From Streptomyces globosus (GTDB lineage Bacteria > Actinomycetota > Actinomycetes > Streptomycetales > Streptomycetaceae), in the NCBI RefSeq assembly GCF_003325375.1, contig NZ_CP030862.1:4839501-4903500 (forward strand): a stretch of 64,000 bases of DNA. The letters run 5' to 3'. Shown one piece after another: positions 35,792 through 44,509 of this stretch. Each line of letters opens with the position of its first letter. Positions within the stretch are counted from its first letter, which is position 1. The translations under genes were made by a program, and so were the position numbers. The notes under the pieces are model-generated. The model had not been told where the DNA came from, made no database searches, and was given only the letters and a program-made list of their open reading frames with translations.

Positions 35792-36799
35792 GTGACGAGA
35801 CCCACCAGCCGGGACGTCGCGAGCGCGGCCGGGGTCTCCCAGGCCACCGTCTCCCTCGTCCTCGGCGGGAAGTGGCGCGGCCGCGTCTCCGAGCGCACCG
35901 CGGGACTCGTCCGCGAGGCCGCCGCCGAGCTCGGCTACCGGCCCAACCTCGCCGCCCGCAACCTGCGCCTCGGCAGCACGCGCACCGCCCTGCTCGTCGT
36001 CCCCGCTCTGACCAGCGAGTTCTTCGCCCGCGTCTACACCGGCGCCGCCCGCGTCGCCTCCGAGCACGGCTTCGGCGTCGTCCTCTACCCCTCCCCCGAG
36101 GGCATCGGACCCGCCCGCGACCCCTTCCCCTCCGCCCGCGCCGCCCTCGACGGCGTCATCGCCTCCTCCATGGCCGCCGGGGCCCTCGACGCCATCGGCG
36201 GCGCCGAACTGCCCCTGGTCATGCTCGACAGCGACCCCGCCAACGGCAGGGCCGCCGCCCGCGTCAACCTCGCCATGGCCGACGGCGTCCGCCAGGTCGC
36301 CGAACACCTCCTCGGCCTCGGCCACCGCCGCTTCCTGCACTTCGCCGCCGACGTCGACAGCTGGACCTTCGACGTCCGCGCCCAGGCCCTCGCCGCCCTC
36401 CTGCCCCCGCAGGCCGAGCTGCGCACGGTCCGGGCCCCGCTGTCCGTCCCCGACGCCCGCACGGCCATGGAGGCCGCCCTGGCCGCCCCCGGGGACCGGC
36501 CCACCGCCGTCGTATGCGACGACGACCTCCTGGCCGCCGGCGCCTGCAAGGCCGCCCGCCGCCTCGGCCTGCGCGTCCCCGAGGACCTCTCCGTCACCGG
36601 CTTCGACGACCTCGCCCTCGCCACCGCCGTCGAACCGGAGCTCACCACCGTGCGGCTGCCCGCCGAGCAGGTCGGCGAGCAGGGCATGTCCGCCCTCCTC
36701 GCCGTGCTCGACGGCAGCGGCTGGGCCGCCCCCGACATCCCCGTCCAATTGGTCGTACGGGGCTCCACGGCCCCGCCGCCGGCTGCCGCCCGCCGCTGA
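35792..36799 (+). CDS. LacI-family transcriptional regulator
   Basis: A 335-residue repressor: helix-turn-helix and hinge TSRDVASAAGVSQATVSLVLGGKWRGRVS with YRPNLAARNLRLGSTRT, then a periplasmic-binding-type sugar domain (LDGVIASSM, GHRRFLHFAAD, CDDDLLAAGACKAARRLGLRVPEDLSVTGFDDL). GTG 35792 is the start. It probably controls the divergent MFS gene; the inducer is unknown. Confidence 0.9.
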   Translation: MTRPTSRDVASAAGVSQATVSLVLGGKWRGRVSERTAGLVREAAAELGYRPNLAARNLRLGSTRTALLVVPALTSEFFARVYTGAARVASEHGFGVVLYPSPEGIGPARDPFPSARAALDGVIASSMAAGALDAIGGAELPLVMLDSDPANGRAAARVNLAMADGVRQVAEHLLGLGHRRFLHFAADVDSWTFDVRAQALAALLPPQAELRTVRAPLSVPDARTAMEAALAAPGDRPTAVVCDDDLLAAGACKAARRLGLRVPEDLSVTGFDDLALATAVEPELTTVRLPAEQVGEQGMSALLAVLDGSGWAAPDIPVQLVVRGSTAPPPAAARR

Positions 36800-36808
36800 G
36801 GAACGGAA

Positions 36809-36858
36809 GCGGGCCGCCCGGGTCCGCCCCTCCTGCGAGGCGCACCCGGGCGGCCCGC
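36809..36858. terminator. Terminator between the LacI-type gene and prcA
   Basis: A 15-bp perfect stem (arms 36809-36823 and 36844-36858, starting GCGGGCCGCCC) with a 20-nt loop, between convergent genes. Confidence 0.65.
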
Positions 36859-36908
36859 GCCCGTACTCCCGTCGTCCCGCGCGGCCCGGAGGCCGCGGGG
36901 CCGCGCTC

Positions 36909-37673
36909 CTACTCCTCGGCGTCCTCGGGAGCCTCGTCGTTGGAGACGGCGTCGGCCTGCGCAGCCGCCGGAACGTCCGCCTCCAGCAGCCGCGACAGCT
37001 GCCGGCCCCGGATCCGCTTGAACTTCCGCTGCTGCGGGCGGGTGCGGTCCAGCACGGCGACCTCCAGCCGCTCGGCCGGAATGGTCTTCTCCGCACCGTT
37101 CGCCTGGCTCGACAGCGCCTGCACGGCCAGCTTCAGCGCCTCGGACAGGGTCATCCCGTCCCGGTGCCGCTGGTCGAGGAAGCCGCTGATCTGCTCCGCG
37201 TTCCCGCCGACCGCGACCGAGCCGTGCTCGTCCACGATCGAGCCGTCGTGCGGCAGCCGGTAGATCTGGTCGCCCGCGGCCGTCGTGCCGACCTCGGCGA
37301 CGACCAGCTCCACCTCGTACGGCTTCTCGCCGGCGCTGGAGAAGATGGTGCCCAGCGTCTGCGCGTAGACGTTCGCGAGCCCACGGGCCGTCACATCGTC
37401 GCGGTCGTACGTGTATCCGCGCAGGTCGGCGTAGCGGACGCCGCCGATCCGCAGGTTCTCGTACTCGTTGTACTTGCCGGCGGCCGCGAAGCCGATCCGG
37501 TCGTAGATCTCGCTGAACTTGTGCAGCGCGCGGGACGGGTTCTCGCCGACGAACACGATGCCGTCGGCGTACTGCAGCACGACGAGGCTGCGACCGCGGG
37601 CGATGCCCTTGCGGGCGTATTCCGCCCGGTCGGCCATCGCCTGCTGGGGAGAGACGTAGAACGGAGTCGACAC
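36909..37673 (-). CDS. prcA: Proteasome alpha subunit
   Basis: A 254-residue 20S alpha subunit. The N-terminal gate helix MSTPFYVSPQQAMADRAEYARKGIARGRS precedes the beta-sandwich core (VVLQYADGIVFVGENPS, DRIGFAAAGKYNEYENLR). It forms the outer rings that regulate entry to the chamber and dock to Arc. An acidic C-terminal tail is disordered. GTG 37673 begins 46 bp after the prcB stop; the two are co-transcribed. Confidence 0.97.
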   Translation of the reverse strand: MSTPFYVSPQQAMADRAEYARKGIARGRSLVVLQYADGIVFVGENPSRALHKFSEIYDRIGFAAAGKYNEYENLRIGGVRYADLRGYTYDRDDVTARGLANVYAQTLGTIFSSAGEKPYEVELVVAEVGTTAAGDQIYRLPHDGSIVDEHGSVAVGGNAEQISGFLDQRHRDGMTLSEALKLAVQALSSQANGAEKTIPAERLEVAVLDRTRPQQRKFKRIRGRQLSRLLEADVPAAAQADAVSNDEAPEDAEE

Positions 37674-37719
37674 CGGCTGACCGTCCCTTTCTTCTGGGCT
37701 CCTGGAGGACTGTGGCGGA

Positions 37720-38559
37720 TCAGAGCAGGGCGGCGCGCGGGCCGTCCGGCTCCTGGAGGCGGCGGTCGGTGACCCTGCGGGCGAGGTCCTGGGACTCGTC
37801 CTCGGTCAGCCGCCGGAAGCCCTCGTCGGTGATGACGGTGACGATCGGGTAGATGTTGCGGTAGAGGTCGGGGCCGCCGGTGGCCGAGTCGTCGTCGGCG
37901 GCGTCGTACAGCGCCTGGACGACCAGCGTGGTGGCCTGCTCCTCCGTCAGGTCCGGACGGTAGAGCTTCTTCATGGAGCCCCGGGCGAAGATCGAACCGG
38001 AACCGGTCGCGGCGTACCCGTGCTCCTCCGAGCGGCCGCCGGTCACGTCGTAGGAGAAGATGCGGCCCTTCTCCTTGCCCTCGTCGTAGCCGGCGAAGAG
38101 CGGGACCACGGCCAGGCCCTGCATGGCCATGCCGAGGTTGCTGCGGATCATGGTGGAGAGCCGGTTGGCCTTGCCCTCAAGGGAGAGGGTCGTCCCCTCC
38201 ACCTTCTCGAAGTGCTCCAGCTCCAGCTGGAACAGCTTGACCATCTCCACGGCCAGGCCGGCGGTGCCGGCGATGCCGACCGCGCTGTACTCGTCCGCCG
38301 GGAACACCTTCTCGATGTCCCGCTGCGCGATCATGTTGCCCATCGTCGCGCGCCGGTCGCCGGCGAGGACGACCCCGCCGGGGAAGGTGGCGGCGACGAT
38401 GGTCGTGCCGTGCGGCGCCTCGACGATCCCCTCCGGGAGCTTCCGGTTCCCCGGCAGCATCTCGGGCGCGTGCGCGCCCAGGAAGTCCATGAAGGACGAC
38501 GACCCCGGCGTCAGGAAGGCTGCCGGCAGACGCCCTGTGCCACGAGTGTTGGGTTCCAC
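37720..38559 (-). CDS. prcB: Proteasome beta subunit precursor
   Basis: A 279-residue precursor. Residues 1-51 form the propeptide ending IVEAPHG; autocleavage exposes Thr52 in TTIVAATFPGGVVLAGDRRAT, the N-terminal nucleophile. The Lys and Asp helpers (GDRRAT region, KVFPADEYSAVGIAGTAG) are present. GTG 38559 follows GGAAGGAAA. The first 49 bp overlap the 3' end of the endonuclease VII-like gene in another frame. Confidence 0.97.
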   Translation of the reverse strand: MEPNTRGTGRLPAAFLTPGSSSFMDFLGAHAPEMLPGNRKLPEGIVEAPHGTTIVAATFPGGVVLAGDRRATMGNMIAQRDIEKVFPADEYSAVGIAGTAGLAVEMVKLFQLELEHFEKVEGTTLSLEGKANRLSTMIRSNLGMAMQGLAVVPLFAGYDEGKEKGRIFSYDVTGGRSEEHGYAATGSGSIFARGSMKKLYRPDLTEEQATTLVVQALYDAADDDSATGGPDLYRNIYPIVTVITDEGFRRLTEDESQDLARRVTDRRLQEPDGPRAALL

Positions 38560-39110
38560 AGGTTTCCTTCCACGTAAGCGGCTGCACGTCTCATGACGTC
38601 CGGCCGATCCTTGAACTTCCCCAGAGCTGAGTTGCAGGCGAAGCACAGTACGCCTCGAACCCTACCCGTCTGATGATCGTGATCCACATGCTCTGCAGGG
38701 CCCTCTTTGCAGATCACGCAGACCCCGCCCTGAGCGGCGATCATCTCGTCGCGTTGGGCCTCGGTCATCCCGTAGGCCCGCTTCAGATGGCCTGCCCGGC
38801 CCTGAGCTGCCCGGCAAGCCTTGCAACGCGTGGACAAGCCGTCAGAGGCACTTGCGTTCTTGTGCCATTCACTGTGCGGCTTGACCTCACCGCACTGCCG
38901 ACAGAGCTTCCACCCCGCCGGCACTTCCAAGCGCTCTCTGACGACCTTGCCCCTGGCTGCCTGACGGCGCCGGTAGTGCTCGGCGCCGTACGCCGCCACG
39001 CACTCCCGGCACCTGGGCTGCAGACCGTCCCCTCGGTTTCGATCTGCTGCGAACCCGCTCAGCGGTATGTCACGGTTACATCCACGACACCACTTTGATC
39101 CGTTGGACAC
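38511..39110 (-). CDS. Endonuclease VII-like (HNH/zinc-ribbon) protein inside the proteasome operon
   Basis: A 199-residue protein with three zinc-binding modules: CRGC...CREC (residues 8-37), CRQC...CKAC (residues 70-98), and a C-terminal endonuclease VII domain with VCVICKEG, HVDHDHQTGRVRGVLCFACNSALG. The DHDH and paired Cys match the His-Me finger nuclease of phage T4 endonuclease VII, a Holliday-junction resolvase. It lies between pup and prcB and overlaps prcB by 49 bp. GTG 39110 has no clear ribosome site. The local base composition is visibly less GC-rich than in neighbours, suggesting an acquired gene. Confidence 0.85.
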   Translation of the reverse strand: MSNGSKWCRGCNRDIPLSGFAADRNRGDGLQPRCRECVAAYGAEHYRRRQAARGKVVRERLEVPAGWKLCRQCGEVKPHSEWHKNASASDGLSTRCKACRAAQGRAGHLKRAYGMTEAQRDEMIAAQGGVCVICKEGPAEHVDHDHQTGRVRGVLCFACNSALGKFKDRPDVMRRAAAYVEGNLWNPTLVAQGVCRQPS

Positions 39111-39147
39111 GGATCACACACTGGCGGCTGCACCTTCGATTCGAAGG

Positions 39148-39360
39148 CTATTCGCCACCTTTTTGTACGAAACTCCGAACGAAGTCCTCGGCATTTTCCT
39201 CGAGTACATCGTCAATTTCGTCAAGTACGGAGTCGACGTCGTCGGAGAGCTTCTCCTGCCGCTCCTTGAGGTCGGACTGCGCTTCCGCGGCCTGCTCCTC
39301 GACCTCCTCGGTCGAGCGAGTGGCCTTCTGCTGTCCGCCGCCGGTGTCCTTGGTCGCCAT
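39148..39360 (-). CDS. pup: Prokaryotic ubiquitin-like protein Pup
   Basis: A 70-residue disordered protein ending DVLEENAEDFVRSFVQKGGE. The C-terminal half forms the helix that binds the Arc coiled coil. The last codon is GAA (Glu) rather than the Gln of mycobacterial Pup, so it needs no deamidation before ligation by PafA. ATG 39360 follows GAGGTAGAC. It lies between dop and the endonuclease VII-like gene. Confidence 0.97.
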   Translation of the reverse strand: MATKDTGGGQQKATRSTEEVEEQAAEAQSDLKERQEKLSDDVDSVLDEIDDVLEENAEDFVRSFVQKGGE

Positions 39361-39407
39361 GTCTACCTCACCCCGCTCGGTTCGCGCGCTCGTGACGAGG
39401 GACCCCT

Positions 39408-39466
39408 GGACCGGGATCCCTCAAGATCAGACCCTACGTCGGACCCTACAAGGCGGGCCCGGCGTT
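39408..39466 (-). promoter_or_regulatory. Possible pup promoter region
   Basis: On the minus strand TAGGGT occurs twice, 11 bp apart (in TGTAGGGTCCGACGTAGGGT), 75-100 bp upstream of the pup start. It matches the Streptomyces -10 consensus TAGRRT. The -35 is not clear. The stretch 39361-39565 otherwise shows no coding potential. Confidence 0.35.
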
Positions 39467-39565
39467 CGTCCCCGTACTTTCACAACGTCCGGGTGTCTCC
39501 ATGATTCCCTGGAGCGGGGGATTTCAGCCCCCTTCCGGGCCCCGGGATCACCGGGACCCGGCCGT

Positions 39566-41077
39566 TCAGTTCCCGCTGAGCACCCGCACCAGGTCCTCCG
39601 CCGTGCGGCAGCGGTCCAGGAGCTCCTTCACGTGCTGGCTGGTGCCCCGGAGCGGCTCCAGCGTCGGGACGCGCTGGAGGGAGTCGCGCCCCGGCAGGTC
39701 GAAGATCACCGAGTCCCAGGAGGCCGCGGCCACGTCGTCCGCGTACTGCTCCAGGCAGCGCCCGCGGAAGTAGGCCCGGGTGTCCTCCGGCGGCTTGCCG
39801 ACGGCCCGCTCCACGTCCTCCTCGGACACGAGCCGCTTCATCTTCCCGCGGGCCGCCAGCCGGTTGTACAGGCCCTTCTCGGGGCGCACGTCCGCGTACT
39901 GGAGGTCGACCAGGTGCAGCCGGGCTGCGTCCCAGTCCAGCCCGTCCCGCCGGCGGTAGCCCTCCAGGATCTCCCGCTTGGCGATCCAGTCCAGCTCCCC
40001 CGACAGGCTCATCGGGTCCCGCTCCAGGCGCCCGAGGACGTCCTCCCAGCGGGCCAGCACGTCCTTGGTCTGCTCGTCCGCATCGGCCCCGAAGCGCTCC
40101 TCGACGTACTTCCGGGCCAGCTCGAAGTACTCCATCTGCAGCTGTACGGCGGTCAGGGTGCGGCCGCTGCGCAGCGTGACCAGATGGCGCAGGTCCGGGT
40201 CGTGGGAGACCTGGTGCAGGGTGCGCACCGGCTGGTCCACGGCCAGGTCGACGGTGATGAACTGGTCCTCGATCATGGAGAGGACCAGGGCCGTCGTGCC
40301 GAGCTTGAGGTAGGTGGAGATCTCGGAGAGGTTCGCGTCGCCGATGATCACGTGGAGGCGGCGGTACTTCTCCGCGTCGGAGTGCGGCTCGTCGCGGGTG
40401 TTGATGATGGGCCGCTTCAGGGTGGTCTCCAGGCCGACCTCGACCTCGAAGTAGTCCGCACGCTGGCTGATCTGGAAGCCGTGCTCGCGGCCGTCCTGGC
40501 CGATGCCGACGCGGCCGGCGCCGGTGACGACCTGGCGGCAGACGAAGAAGGGCGTCAGGTGGCGCACGATCTCAGAGAAGGGGGTCTCCCGCTTCATCAG
40601 GTAGTTCTCGTGCGTGCCGTAGGAGGCGCCCTTGTTGTCGGTGTTGTTCTTGTAGAGGTGGATCGGCTGGGCGCCGGGCAGCTGGGCCGCCCGGACGGCC
40701 GCCTCGGCCATGATCCGCTCGCCGGCCTTGTCCCAGAGCACCGCGTCGAGCGGGCTGGTGATCTCGGGCGAGCTGTACTCGGGGTGCGCGTGGTCGACGT
40801 AGAGCCGCGCGCCGTTGGTCAGGATGACGTTGGCCAGGCCGATGTCCTCGTCGGTCAGCTGGCTGCTGTCGGCGGCCTCGCGGGCGAGGTCGAAGCCGCG
40901 GGCGTCCCGCAGCGGGTTCTCCTCCTCGAAGTCCCAGCGGGCGCGTCGCGCCCGGTGCATCGCCGCCGCGTAGGCGTTGACGATCTGGGACGAGGTGAGC
41001 ATGGCATTGGCGTTCGGGTGACCGGGGACGGAGATCCCGTACTCCGTCTCGATCCCCATTACTCGCCGTACGGTCAT
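39566..41077 (-). CDS. dop: Depupylase/deamidase of Pup
   Basis: A 503-residue paralogue of PafA. The active site contains RVMGIETEYGIS (Glu10), YVDHAHPEYSSPE, NTDNKGASYGTHENYL and PIINTRDEPHSDAEKYRRLHVIIGDANLSE. Dop hydrolyses Pup from substrates; its deamidation activity would not be needed here because Pup ends in Glu. ATG 41077 with AGGAGGG is the start; the frame is open 44 codons further upstream. It lies between arc and pup. Confidence 0.96.
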   Translation of the reverse strand: MTVRRVMGIETEYGISVPGHPNANAMLTSSQIVNAYAAAMHRARRARWDFEEENPLRDARGFDLAREAADSSQLTDEDIGLANVILTNGARLYVDHAHPEYSSPEITSPLDAVLWDKAGERIMAEAAVRAAQLPGAQPIHLYKNNTDNKGASYGTHENYLMKRETPFSEIVRHLTPFFVCRQVVTGAGRVGIGQDGREHGFQISQRADYFEVEVGLETTLKRPIINTRDEPHSDAEKYRRLHVIIGDANLSEISTYLKLGTTALVLSMIEDQFITVDLAVDQPVRTLHQVSHDPDLRHLVTLRSGRTLTAVQLQMEYFELARKYVEERFGADADEQTKDVLARWEDVLGRLERDPMSLSGELDWIAKREILEGYRRRDGLDWDAARLHLVDLQYADVRPEKGLYNRLAARGKMKRLVSEEDVERAVGKPPEDTRAYFRGRCLEQYADDVAAASWDSVIFDLPGRDSLQRVPTLEPLRGTSQHVKELLDRCRTAEDLVRVLSGN

Positions 41078-41283
41078 GCGGCCCTCCTTGCCCGGCGGCG
41101 CCCCCGTTCGGGAGCGGCGCTCAAGTACCGCTGGTGGTCCGGTGCGTGTGCGGTGCCCGTCACCGCACTGCTGTTGCGGATGCGGCGGTACGGACGAGCC
41201 TAGAACCACTCCACGCCGCTCGGGAGATCATTTCCGTCATCGGCTCCGCCCTGTCACGGCTGAAAAGCGGCCGGTAACGCAGT

Positions 41284-41318
41284 CGGCTGCGGGTGCCCGG
41301 TGGGGGCACCCGCAGCCG
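41284..41318 (-). terminator. Terminator after arc
   Basis: A perfect 15-bp stem (CGGCTGCGGGTGCCC and complement) with a 5-nt loop, 9 bp downstream of the arc stop. It separates arc from dop, implying either readthrough or a separate dop promoter in 41078-41280. Confidence 0.7.
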
Positions 41319-41326
41319 CCCTCCGG

Positions 41327-43093
41327 TCAGAGGTACTGACCGGTGTTCGCCACCGTGTCGATGGAGCGTCCGGTGTCGGCGCCCTGCTTTCCGGTGACGA
41401 GGGTGCGGATGAAGACGATCCGCTCGCCCTTCTTGCCGGAGATCCGGGCCCAGTCGTCCGGGTTGGTCGTGTTGGGCAGGTCCTCGTTCTCCTTGAACTC
41501 GTCCACGCAGGCCTGGAGGAGGTGGGCGACCCGCAGGCCCTTCTGCTTGTGCTCCAGGAAGGCCTTGATCGCCATCTTCTTGGCCCGGTCCACGATGTTC
41601 TGGATCATGGCTCCGGAGTTGAAGTCCTTGAAGTAGAGGACTTCCTTGTCGCCGTTGGCGTACGTGACCTCGAGGAAGCGGTTCTCCTCGGACTCCGCGT
41701 ACATCTGCTCGACGACCGTCTGGATCATGCTGTGGACGGCGACCTCGGACGAGCCGGAGTGCTCGGCGAGGTCGTCGGCGTGCAGCGGCAGCGAGGCCTT
41801 GAGGTACTTCGCGAAGATGTCCTTCGCGGCCTCGGCGTCCGGGCGCTCGATCTTGATCTTCACGTCGAGGCGGCCGGGCCGCAGGATCGCCGGGTCGATC
41901 ATGTCCTCGCGGTTGGAGGCGCCGATGACGATGACGTTCTCCAGGCCCTCCACGCCGTCGATCTCGGCGAGCAGCTGCGGGACGATGGTGTTCTCCACGT
42001 CCGAGCTGACGCCGGAGCCGCGGGTGCGGAAGAGCGACTCCATCTCGTCGAAGAAGACGATGACGGGGGTGCCCTCGCTCGCCTTCTCGCGGGCCCGCTG
42101 GAAGACGAGGCGGATGTGCCGCTCGGTCTCGCCGACGTACTTGTTGAGGAGCTCGGGGCCCTTGATGTTCAGGAAGTAGGACTTCCCGGCGGGCTGGCCG
42201 GTCACCTCGGCGACCTTCTTGGCAAGGGAGTTGGCGACGGCCTTGGCGATGAGCGTCTTGCCGCATCCGGGCGGGCCGTAGAGCAGGATGCCCTTCGGCG
42301 GCCGCAGTTCGTGCTCCTTGAAAAGGTCCGGGTGGAGGTAGGGCAGCTCGACCGCGTCGCGGATCAGCTCGATCTGGTCGCCCAGGCCGCCGATCTTGTC
42401 GTAGTCGATGTCCGGGACCTCTTCGAGGACGAGCTCCTCGACCTCGCTCTTCGGGACGACCTCGTAGACGTAGCCGGAGCGGGGTTCGAGCAGGAGGGCG
42501 TCGCCGGGGCGGATGGTGGCGTCCAGCAGCGGCTCGGCGAGCCTGACCACCCGCTCCTCGTCGGTGTGCCCGATCACCAGGGCGCGCTCGCCGTCCTCGA
42601 GGATCTCCTTGAGGGTGACGATGTCCCCGGCCCGCTCGAACTCCATGGCCTCGACCACGTTGAGGGCCTCGTTGAGCATGACCTCCTGGCCGCGCCGGAG
42701 CTCTTCCGGGTCGACGCTGGGGCTGACGTTCACGCGGAGCTTGCGGCCCCCCGTGAAGATGTCGACGGTGCCGTCCTCGTTCGCCTGGAGGAAGACACCG
42801 AATCCGGCCGGCGGCTGCGCGAGCCGGTCCACTTCCTCCTTGAGCGCCACGATCTGGTCGCGCGCTTCACGGAGCGTATTTGCCAGTCGCTCGTTTTGTG
42901 CGGAGACGCCGGCCAGGTTTGTCTGGAGCTCGACGATCCGCTCTTCGAGAATCCTCGTGTGTCGCGGAGAGTCGGCGAGCTTACGTCGCAGGACGGCGAT
43001 TTCCTGCTCGAGATAGGCAACCTGGCCGGCGGGGTCATCGGACCCCCGCCCCGGCCGGATGCCGCGGTTGATGTCGTCGTCGTGGGCTGCCAC
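41327..43093 (-). CDS. arc: Proteasome-associated AAA ATPase Arc/Mpa
   Basis: A 588-residue unfoldase. Residues about 25-80 form the coiled coil that captures Pup (YLEQEIAVLRRKLADSPRH, LRREARDQIVALKEEVDRLA). Two OB domains follow, then the AAA module with Walker A GPPGCGKT and Walker B VIVFFDEME. The C-terminus ends GQYL, the gate-opening motif that inserts between proteasome alpha subunits. GTG 43093 follows GGAGGTGAGG. TAGGGT lies at 43132-43137 as a possible -10. Confidence 0.97.
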   Translation of the reverse strand: MAAHDDDINRGIRPGRGSDDPAGQVAYLEQEIAVLRRKLADSPRHTRILEERIVELQTNLAGVSAQNERLANTLREARDQIVALKEEVDRLAQPPAGFGVFLQANEDGTVDIFTGGRKLRVNVSPSVDPEELRRGQEVMLNEALNVVEAMEFERAGDIVTLKEILEDGERALVIGHTDEERVVRLAEPLLDATIRPGDALLLEPRSGYVYEVVPKSEVEELVLEEVPDIDYDKIGGLGDQIELIRDAVELPYLHPDLFKEHELRPPKGILLYGPPGCGKTLIAKAVANSLAKKVAEVTGQPAGKSYFLNIKGPELLNKYVGETERHIRLVFQRAREKASEGTPVIVFFDEMESLFRTRGSGVSSDVENTIVPQLLAEIDGVEGLENVIVIGASNREDMIDPAILRPGRLDVKIKIERPDAEAAKDIFAKYLKASLPLHADDLAEHSGSSEVAVHSMIQTVVEQMYAESEENRFLEVTYANGDKEVLYFKDFNSGAMIQNIVDRAKKMAIKAFLEHKQKGLRVAHLLQACVDEFKENEDLPNTTNPDDWARISGKKGERIVFIRTLVTGKQGADTGRSIDTVANTGQYL

Positions 43094-43358
43094 GGTCCTC
43101 ACCTCCTCCAAGGGGAGCTGGACGCTTCCTGACCCTACCTGGGCTGGTGGTGATTGAAACCCCTAGATCACAAAGACGGTAGGGGTGTGTCCGATCTTCA
43201 CCCTTGCGTACTCCCTCACGCCAGGGAAATACCCACCCTTCAACATCGGAAAGCGGCCGGTTGTAAGGTCGAAGTGTTCAACACCCGTCAGAGCTGGCGC
43301 GACTTGCCGGCGGCATGTGGCGGGAACGGGTCACTCAGGGCAGGGAACGGCAGGGGAT

Positions 43359-43688
43359 ATGACCGTGCAGCAGGAGGCAACCGCCGGTGGCGCAGGCGGC
43401 GCCGGGCAGGCGGGCGAGCCGCTCGAGGTCTGGATCGACCAGGACCTGTGCACCGGTGACGGCATCTGCGTGCAGTACGCGCCGGAGGTGTTCGAGCTGG
43501 ACATCGACGGTCTGGCCTACGTGAAGAGCCCGGAGGACGAACTCCTGGTGGACCCGGGGGCGACCACTCCGGTTCCGCTGCCGCTGCTCCAGGACGTGGT
43601 GGACTCGGCGAAGGAGTGCCCGGGCGACTGCATCCACGTGCGGCGCGTCTCGGACGGCGTCGAGGTGTACGGCCCCGACGCCGAGTGA
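43359..43688 (+). CDS. Small ferredoxin
   Basis: A 109-residue iron-sulfur protein: disordered Gly/Ala N-terminus, then VWIDQDLCTGDGICVQYAPEVFEL and, near the C-terminus, KECPGDCIHV. The Cys spacing C-x5-C ... C-x3-C, with Asp where a fourth ligand would stand, is like 3Fe-4S ferredoxins that feed cytochromes P450. An insertion (LLVDPGATTPVPLPL) between the Cys clusters is unusual. Its partner is not visible nearby. ATG 43359 follows AGGGG. It is divergent from arc. Confidence 0.85.
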   Translation: MTVQQEATAGGAGGAGQAGEPLEVWIDQDLCTGDGICVQYAPEVFELDIDGLAYVKSPEDELLVDPGATTPVPLPLLQDVVDSAKECPGDCIHVRRVSDGVEVYGPDAE

Positions 43689-43692
43689 CGGT

Positions 43693-44289
43693 TCAAACAC
43701 TCCCCGTGGAGATGTTCGTCAGCTCCTGGCGGAATTTCCCGCCGGTCCAGCGCCACTTGGCGAGCCGGTGGACGTCGGGGCTGGAGCGGGGGACCTCGGA
43801 CGAGGAGTAGCCGAGGAGCCGGGCGGTGACGGTGCCGTCCCGGACGGTGAGGTCGTCTGCGCTGGTGCGCGCGGCGGCCTCCAGCAGGGTCGCGACGATG
43901 CGCGGTGCGGCGCCGGGCTCCCTGCCGGGGGTGAGGACGTAGAGAGCGTGCGGCGGGGTGCCGGAGCCGGCGTCGCAGCGGACCGCGGCGACGGTCTCGG
44001 GCCGGCCGTCGCCGTCGAGGTCGCCCTGGGCGGTGGCGGTGACGGCCACGGGGGCGCCCTTGCAGTCGAGGGGGTAGGCGGCGGCCGCGGCGTCCGGGGC
44101 GGCGGCCTGCGGGGCCGGTGCGCCGCCGGGTGCCGTACGGGCCTCCGCGCCGGTCGCAGGTCCCGCGGCGGCGGGCTGGAGCAGCCCCGCGGCGGCGACG
44201 ACGGCGGCCAGGGCGCAGGCCGTGGCGAGCCAGTGGACGGGCCTGCTGCTGCGGTGCGCGGGTTCCGGCGCGGCGGTGCGGTGCGGCAC
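43693..44289 (-). CDS. Membrane-anchored or secreted protein with FG-GAP-like motif
   Basis: A 198-residue protein with a basic N-terminus, one hydrophobic helix (WLATACALAAVVAAAGLL), an Ala/Pro-rich linker and a C-terminal domain containing TAQGDLDGDGRPETVAAVRC, a Ca2+-binding FG-GAP-type loop, plus two Cys that may pair. GTG 44289 with AGGAG is preferred over ATG 44340. Function unknown. Its stop is 4 bp from the convergent ferredoxin stop. Confidence 0.7.
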   Translation of the reverse strand: MPHRTAAPEPAHRSSRPVHWLATACALAAVVAAAGLLQPAAAGPATGAEARTAPGGAPAPQAAAPDAAAAAYPLDCKGAPVAVTATAQGDLDGDGRPETVAAVRCDAGSGTPPHALYVLTPGREPGAAPRIVATLLEAAARTSADDLTVRDGTVTARLLGYSSSEVPRSSPDVHRLAKWRWTGGKFRQELTNISTGSV

Positions 44290-44423
44290 GCGGGGTGTCT
44301 CCTGAGCGGGGGATGACGGGGAGCCAGCATCGTGCCACACCTCACACCGGGACGGAACGGGCGGGTCCGGCCCGGCCGGTACCGGGGACCCCCGGGGGCG
44401 GCGCGGGCCCGTCAGGACAACGG

Positions 44424-44479
44424 AAAGGCGCTGCGGCGCAGTTCCCGGTCGGTCCGGGGAACTGCGCCGCAGCGCCTTT
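44424..44479. terminator. Strong terminator downstream of trmI
   Basis: A perfect 23-bp inverted repeat (arms 44424-44446 and 44457-44479, starting AAAGGCGCTGCGG) with a 10-nt loop, flanked by A3 on one side and T3 on the other. It lies 31 bp after the trmI stop and may also act on transcription in the opposite direction. Confidence 0.8.
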
Positions 44480-44509
44480 GCGTTGTGAGGGTGCGGTCCC
44501 GTGCGGCGG

